Made by a program: the position numbers and the translations under genes. The notes under the pieces were generated by a model, which was given only the letters and a program-made list of their open reading frames with translations, did no database searches and was not told the DNA's origin. From contig JAEWAE010000047.1 of the NCBI GenBank assembly GCA_023391835.1, positions 1 to 47,927 on the forward strand: a DNA stretch of 47,927 nucleotides, given 5' to 3'. This document shows, piece after piece, positions 43,876-47,927 of the stretch (position 1 is its first letter; each line of letters begins with the position of its first letter). This DNA is from Bacillota bacterium (GTDB lineage: Bacteria > Bacillota > Clostridia > Oscillospirales > Ethanoligenentaceae).

Positions 43876-45162
43876 ATGAAAAGAGTGGTTTCCGTCCTGC
43901 TGGCCGCGGCAGTCGGCCTGGGGCTGCTGAGCGGCTGCTCAGGCACGTCGTCCAAGACCGGCGGCTCCGCCAAAGCCCGCATCACCCTGCGCACGGTGAG
44001 CATGTTCGGCGGCACCGACCCGAGCGCGGCCGTTTACAGTCAGAACATCGTCAAATTCATGAGCGAAAACACCAATGTCACGGTGAAGGATGCTTCCGCC
44101 ACATCCGACCAGACCTGGAAGGCCCAGGTGGTCAACGATTTCAACAGCGGCAGCGAAGCGGATGTGACCTTCTTTTTCACAGGTTCCGACGCCGCGAAAA
44201 TCGTGTCTTCCGGCCAGGTGGTGGATCTGGCAACCATTCAGAAGACCTACCCGGATTATGCCAAGAATATCACGTCGGGGGCCCTTACCCAGATGAAGGC
44301 CGGCGACGGCAAGACCTACGCCGTGCCGGTGCGCGGCTACTGGGAAGGTATATTCTGCAACAAGGATCTGTTCGACAAGTACGGCCTGCAGCTACCCACC
44401 ACATGGGATAATCTGACCAAGGCCATCACCACCTTCAAGGCAAATGGCATCGTGCCCTTCGCCGCTTCGCTGGCGGACGTGCCCCACTACTTCATCGAGC
44501 ACTTCATTCTGGCCGCGGGCGGCGTCGACGACCACCATGTCAACCCCGGCACCGACGCGAGCAAGATCCCGGCCAGCTGGTCGAAGGGGCTGAGTCTTTT
44601 CAAAACCTTCGGCGACATGGGCGCTTTTCCCTCCAACACCGCGTCTTCCAAAGACACGGAGATCCAGCAGCTTTTCATTGACAAAAAGGCCGCCATGCGG
44701 CTGGACGGCTCGTGGTTCGTCGGCTCGGTCAAAGACACCGCCAACACCACCGTCGTGCCGTTTCCGGCCTATACCGATTCCAAAAAGGACCCCTCCGACA
44801 TCATTTCGGGCTTTTCTTCCGGCTTCTATATTTCGAAAAAAGCCTGGGATGACCCTTCCAAGCGCGCCGCCGCCGTTAAATTTGTGGAGCTGATGACCTC
44901 CAACGACTCCATCTCCGCCTTTGTTAATGCGGCCGGCGGCAGCCCCGCTGCCTCCGTGCAGGCGGGCTCCGATCTTTCCACTCTGGCCAAGGCCGGCATC
45001 TCGATGGCTTCCGCCGCCAAAAACGTGGACGACGCTACCGATTCCCGCCTGAGTCAGGCGTGCTACACTAGCCTGGTCAACAGCATGGCCAGCGTGGCCG
45101 CCGGCAAGACGACCGCCGACCAGGCACTCAAGACGGCCATCGCGCTGAATACATCCAACTGA
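43876..45162 (+). CDS. Sugar-binding lipoprotein of the second importer
   Basis: A 428-residue solute-binding protein, GGAGG 10 nt upstream. Lipobox LLSGC gives lipidated C21, followed by a Ser/Gly linker. Family 1 extracellular binding fold (LRTVSMFGGTDPSAAVYSQNIVKFM...). Followed by two permease genes; a terminator directly after the gene should make it more abundant than the permeases. Substrate unknown; it differs from the cellobiose-locus protein in length and sequence. Confidence 0.9.
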   Translation: MKRVVSVLLAAAVGLGLLSGCSGTSSKTGGSAKARITLRTVSMFGGTDPSAAVYSQNIVKFMSENTNVTVKDASATSDQTWKAQVVNDFNSGSEADVTFFFTGSDAAKIVSSGQVVDLATIQKTYPDYAKNITSGALTQMKAGDGKTYAVPVRGYWEGIFCNKDLFDKYGLQLPTTWDNLTKAITTFKANGIVPFAASLADVPHYFIEHFILAAGGVDDHHVNPGTDASKIPASWSKGLSLFKTFGDMGAFPSNTASSKDTEIQQLFIDKKAAMRLDGSWFVGSVKDTANTTVVPFPAYTDSKKDPSDIISGFSSGFYISKKAWDDPSKRAAAVKFVELMTSNDSISAFVNAAGGSPAASVQAGSDLSTLAKAGISMASAAKNVDDATDSRLSQACYTSLVNSMASVAAGKTTADQALKTAIALNTSN

Positions 45163-45209
45163 CCCGCCGTCCCCCGGACGACCGCGGCCCAAACGGAACG
45201 TACGGCAGA

Positions 45210-45243
45210 GCGGGGGAGCGGAATCCGTTCCCCCGCCTTTTTT
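45210..45243 (+). terminator. Internal terminator between binding-protein and permease genes
   Basis: GCGGGGGAGCGG (45210-45221) pairs with CCGTTCCCCCGC (45225-45236, one G-T pair) followed by T6 (45238-45243). A full intrinsic terminator inside the operon; partial read-through would set binding protein above permease. Confidence 0.85.
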
Positions 45244-45284
45244 GTACGGGCCGGCGTCCCATCATACTGTGGGAGTGAGACACA

Positions 45285-46175
45285 GTGAATTCCATGCTTT
45301 TTAAGCGCAAAGCGCCGCTGCTTGTCTTTTTGATACCGGCGTTCGCGTGCATGACCGTGTTTCTGTTCTATCCGTTTCTTTTCAATATCTATAACAGCTT
45401 CTGCCGCATCACGGCGCTGGGCGCGCGGCCCAGCCGTCTGGTGGGGCTGGCCAATTACCGCCAGCTTGCCGCCGACCCGCTCATCCGCACCTCGCTGCTC
45501 AACACGCTCATCCTTATGGCGCTCACCGTGATCTTTCAGGTGGGCATCGCACTGATTCTGGCGCTGCTGGTGGATTCCATCCGCAAAGGCGCCGGCTTTT
45601 TCCGCACGGTCTACTTTTTTCCCATCGTGATTTCCGCCACGGCCCTCGGGCTGCTGTTCGACCTGATGCTGCTTTACACCGACGGCAGTACGGGCGGCAT
45701 GTTTAATCAGATTCTTGCGGCGCTGGGGCAACGGCCGGTGAATTTCAAGGGGCAGAATTATGCCTTCGTCACCATGTGCATCCCCGTGCTGTGGCAATAT
45801 GTGGGCTTCTATTTTGTCATCATCCTGGCGGGCATCGGCGGCATCCCGGAGGACATCTTCGAGTCGGCCGCTCTCGACGGCGCCACGGGCCTCAAAAAGC
45901 TGCGGTATGTGACGCTGCCGATGATCTATAATGTGCTGGTCACGTGCCTGATCCTTTCCATCACCGGGGCGCTGAAGGTATTCGACCTGCCGTGGACGAT
46001 GTTCCCCGCCGGCATCCCGTTCAATTCCACCTATCTGCTGGGCACCTATATGTATCAGCAGACCTTTGAAATGCAGACGGTCGGCTACGGCTCGGCCATT
46101 TCCGTGCTCATCGTGGTGCTGGGCGTGGCGCTTTCGCAAATTGCAAACGCCGTTTTCAAGCCCCGGGATTACTGA
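45285..46175 (+). CDS. ABC sugar permease, UgpA/MalF type
   Basis: A 296-residue membrane protein with six helices and EAA loop EDIFESAALDGATGLKKLRYVTLPMI. The GTG at 45285 has GGGAG 9 nt upstream; ATG 45294 is an alternative. Paired with the next permease to form the pore. Confidence 0.9.
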   Translation: MNSMLFKRKAPLLVFLIPAFACMTVFLFYPFLFNIYNSFCRITALGARPSRLVGLANYRQLAADPLIRTSLLNTLILMALTVIFQVGIALILALLVDSIRKGAGFFRTVYFFPIVISATALGLLFDLMLLYTDGSTGGMFNQILAALGQRPVNFKGQNYAFVTMCIPVLWQYVGFYFVIILAGIGGIPEDIFESAALDGATGLKKLRYVTLPMIYNVLVTCLILSITGALKVFDLPWTMFPAGIPFNSTYLLGTYMYQQTFEMQTVGYGSAISVLIVVLGVALSQIANAVFKPRDY

Positions 46176-46240
46176 CGCCGGCCGCCCGGCCTTTCCGCTT
46201 TTCCGACAGGAAAAAACGGGGAGAAAGGAGTATACTGTTT

Positions 46241-47113
46241 ATGGCTACCATCGATCACGCGTGGGGGAACACCCGTGCTCTGCCACGGCGCCGCCGGCGG
46301 CCCGGCCTGGCCGCCGTCTATCTGGTGCTGACGCTATGGGCCGTCACCACCGTCTATCCGTTCGTGTGGGTCGTGCTCAATTCCTTCCGGCCCAAGGACG
46401 AGATCCTGCGCGACTCCTTTTCCATCCCCGCCCACCCCACCATGGCCAATTATCATACGGCGTTCCAAAAAATGAGCATCGGGTGGGCTTACGTCAACAG
46501 CTTCGTCATATCAGGCACCGTCATGCTGGCTGTGCTGGTGCTGGGGGGGCTGGCCGCCTACGGGCTGGCCCGCTATCGTTTCCGCGGGCGGGGCACACTG
46601 CGCGCACTTGTCTATGCGAGTCTGATGTTCCCCGCATTTTCCACCATCATCCCGGTGTACGGCATCATCCGCGGGATGAATCTGGTCAATAACTCGCTGG
46701 GTGTCATCCTGCCGCAGATCGCGGGCAACCTGTCGTTTGCCGTCGTCATCCTCATCGCCAACATCCAGAGCCTGCCGGTGGATATGGAAGAATCCGCCTA
46801 TTTGGAGGGCTGCCGCATTTACGGGGTCTTTTTCCGCATTGTGGTGCCGCTGCTGCGGCCGGCTTTCGCCACGGTGGCGATATTCGCCTTTTTATGGTCC
46901 TACAACGATCTGTTCACCCAGCTTTTCTTTTTGCGGTATAAAGAAACCTACACCATCACCCGGCTGCTCAATGAGATCAGCTCCCAGTATGGCACGGATT
47001 ACGGCCTGATGGCGGCCTCCGTGACGCTGGTGGTCGTGCCGGTGCTGGCGGTGTATGTCTTTTTGCAGAATAATATCATCAAGGGACTCACTGCCGGTGC
47101 GATAAAGGGCTAG
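46241..47113 (+). CDS. ABC sugar permease, UgpE/MalG type
   Basis: A 290-residue membrane protein with a basic N-terminus, six helices and EAA loop EESAYLEGCRIYGVFFRIVVPLL. AAAGGAG precedes the ATG. Ends with the family tail IIKGLTAGAIKG. As in the first system no ATPase gene is present. Confidence 0.9.
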   Translation: MATIDHAWGNTRALPRRRRRPGLAAVYLVLTLWAVTTVYPFVWVVLNSFRPKDEILRDSFSIPAHPTMANYHTAFQKMSIGWAYVNSFVISGTVMLAVLVLGGLAAYGLARYRFRGRGTLRALVYASLMFPAFSTIIPVYGIIRGMNLVNNSLGVILPQIAGNLSFAVVILIANIQSLPVDMEESAYLEGCRIYGVFFRIVVPLLRPAFATVAIFAFLWSYNDLFTQLFFLRYKETYTITRLLNEISSQYGTDYGLMAASVTLVVVPVLAVYVFLQNNIIKGLTAGAIKG

Positions 47114-47159
47114 GCCTTGCCGCTCACGGGCCGGCATTTCGCTGTGGGAGGTGGCCGCG

Positions 47160-47894
47160 ATGTATAAGGTCATGATCATCGACGACGAGCAGTTCATCCT
47201 GGAGGGACTGAAAAAGGCCGTCCCGTGGGAAAGCTTCGGCTGTGCCGTCGTCGCGGAAGCTCTCGACGGGGTGTCGGGTGCCCGTGCCATCCGCGAGCAC
47301 CGGCCCGACATATTGTTCACCGACATCCGCATGCCCAACGCGGACGGTCTGAATATGCTGGCGGGGCTTAAATCGGAATTTCCCGACATGCAGATCACCG
47401 TGCTCACCGGCATCCGCAATTTCGACTACGCCCGGCGGGCCATCGAGCTGGGCGTCACGCGGTATCTTCTCAAGCCTTCCAAGATGGACGAGTTGCGGGA
47501 GGCCATCACTGCCATGACGGCCAACCTGCGCCGTGTGCGGCCCGAGGAGCCGGAGACCGCCGGTGACGAATGTTCCAATTTTATCGTGCGCAACACACTG
47601 AAATACATCGGGGAGCATTACGCCGAGAAGCTCACACTGGTGGAAACGGCGGAAAAAGTCTATGTCAGCCAGTGGCATCTGAGCAAGCTGCTCAACCGTT
47701 ACTGCGGCAAGAATTTTTCCGACATCGTCAACGGAATGCGCATCCGTGCGGCCAAGGAACTGCTGCAGGACCCGGCACTGAGCATCGCGCGCGTCGGCGA
47801 GACGGTGGGTTTTTCCGACACGTGCCATTTCTCCCGTATTTTTAAGAAAGAAGCGGGTCTCACCGCGGCCGAGTATCGCAACCGCATCGCGTGA
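47160..47894 (+). CDS. Response regulator, short AraC type
   Basis: A 244-residue regulator: receiver domain 1-125 with D55 (TDIRMPN) and LLKPSKMDE, then an AraC domain (about 145-244, ending SDTCHFSRIFKKEAGLTAAEYRNR). It lacks the about 280-residue middle region of the YesN-type regulator at 33844. GGGAGGTGG precedes the ATG at 47160. Last gene of the importer operon; presumed partner of the kinase at 41864. Confidence 0.9.
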   Translation: MYKVMIIDDEQFILEGLKKAVPWESFGCAVVAEALDGVSGARAIREHRPDILFTDIRMPNADGLNMLAGLKSEFPDMQITVLTGIRNFDYARRAIELGVTRYLLKPSKMDELREAITAMTANLRRVRPEEPETAGDECSNFIVRNTLKYIGEHYAEKLTLVETAEKVYVSQWHLSKLLNRYCGKNFSDIVNGMRIRAAKELLQDPALSIARVGETVGFSDTCHFSRIFKKEAGLTAAEYRNRIA

Positions 47895-47927
47895 CCCTTT
47901 CGCAAGTGCAAACGGCGCGCGGGGGGG

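Overview
The window reads as chromosomal DNA from a GC-rich, strictly fermentative member of the Clostridia, plausibly an Oscillospirales-type gut or soil anaerobe. The genus is inference. The evidence is a T-box leader, AAAGGAGG-type ribosome binding sites, sigma-A promoters with 16-17 bp spacers, YesM/YesN-type two-component pairs beside sugar ABC importers, a lactate dehydrogenase/Etf complex of the Acetobacterium type, a clostridial lysine 2,3-aminomutase and cellobiose phosphorylase. I see no tRNA or rRNA gene, insertion sequence, prophage gene or CRISPR array.

Layout, left to right. 1-1000: a minus-strand T-box leader (candidate Phe specifier) whose target gene lies off the left edge, and a 64-residue zinc-ribbon protein. 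960-11000: carbohydrate genes, namely a secreted GH28 pectinase with an FnIII domain, an unrecognised four-helix membrane protein, a Gfo/Idh/MocA dehydrogenase overlapping a sugar-phosphate isomerase and divergent from an AraC regulator, a hairpin-rich repeat block, and a GH2 beta-mannosidase divergent from a second AraC regulator. 10983-15964: a standalone FakA/YloV-type domain protein, then the nrtR-nadA-nadB-nadC operon for de novo NAD synthesis with four 14-bp tandem repeats in its leader. 15976-25000 (minus strand): an AraC/GyrI-like regulator, the lctB-lctC-lctD lactate oxidation operon with its GntR/FCD regulator and a perfect operator, a serine hydrolase, and a catabolic-type acetolactate synthase.

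25250-27450: a two-gene operon of a D-Ala-D-Ala-ligase-like ATP-grasp enzyme overlapping lysine 2,3-aminomutase, suggesting beta-lysine is made and ligated to something. 27571-38659 (minus strand): a cellobiose locus in transcription order: orphan sugar-binding lipoprotein, YesM-type kinase, YesN-type regulator, then two permeases, binding protein and GH94 cellobiose phosphorylase. 38983-41166: a YtrA-type GntR repressor with an ABC exporter. 41309-41660: a self-contained transcription unit for a 54-residue protein I do not recognise. 41791-47894: a second sugar importer flanked by its histidine kinase (first) and a short response regulator (last), with a perfect 10+10 bp operator and an internal terminator after the binding-protein gene.

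Together the genes describe a cell that degrades plant polysaccharides (pectin, mannan, cellulose), imports the oligosaccharides through importers with no ATPase of their own here, splits cellobiose phosphorolytically, handles lactate and pyruvate by flavin-based electron confurcation and acetolactate formation, and makes its own NAD under feedback control.
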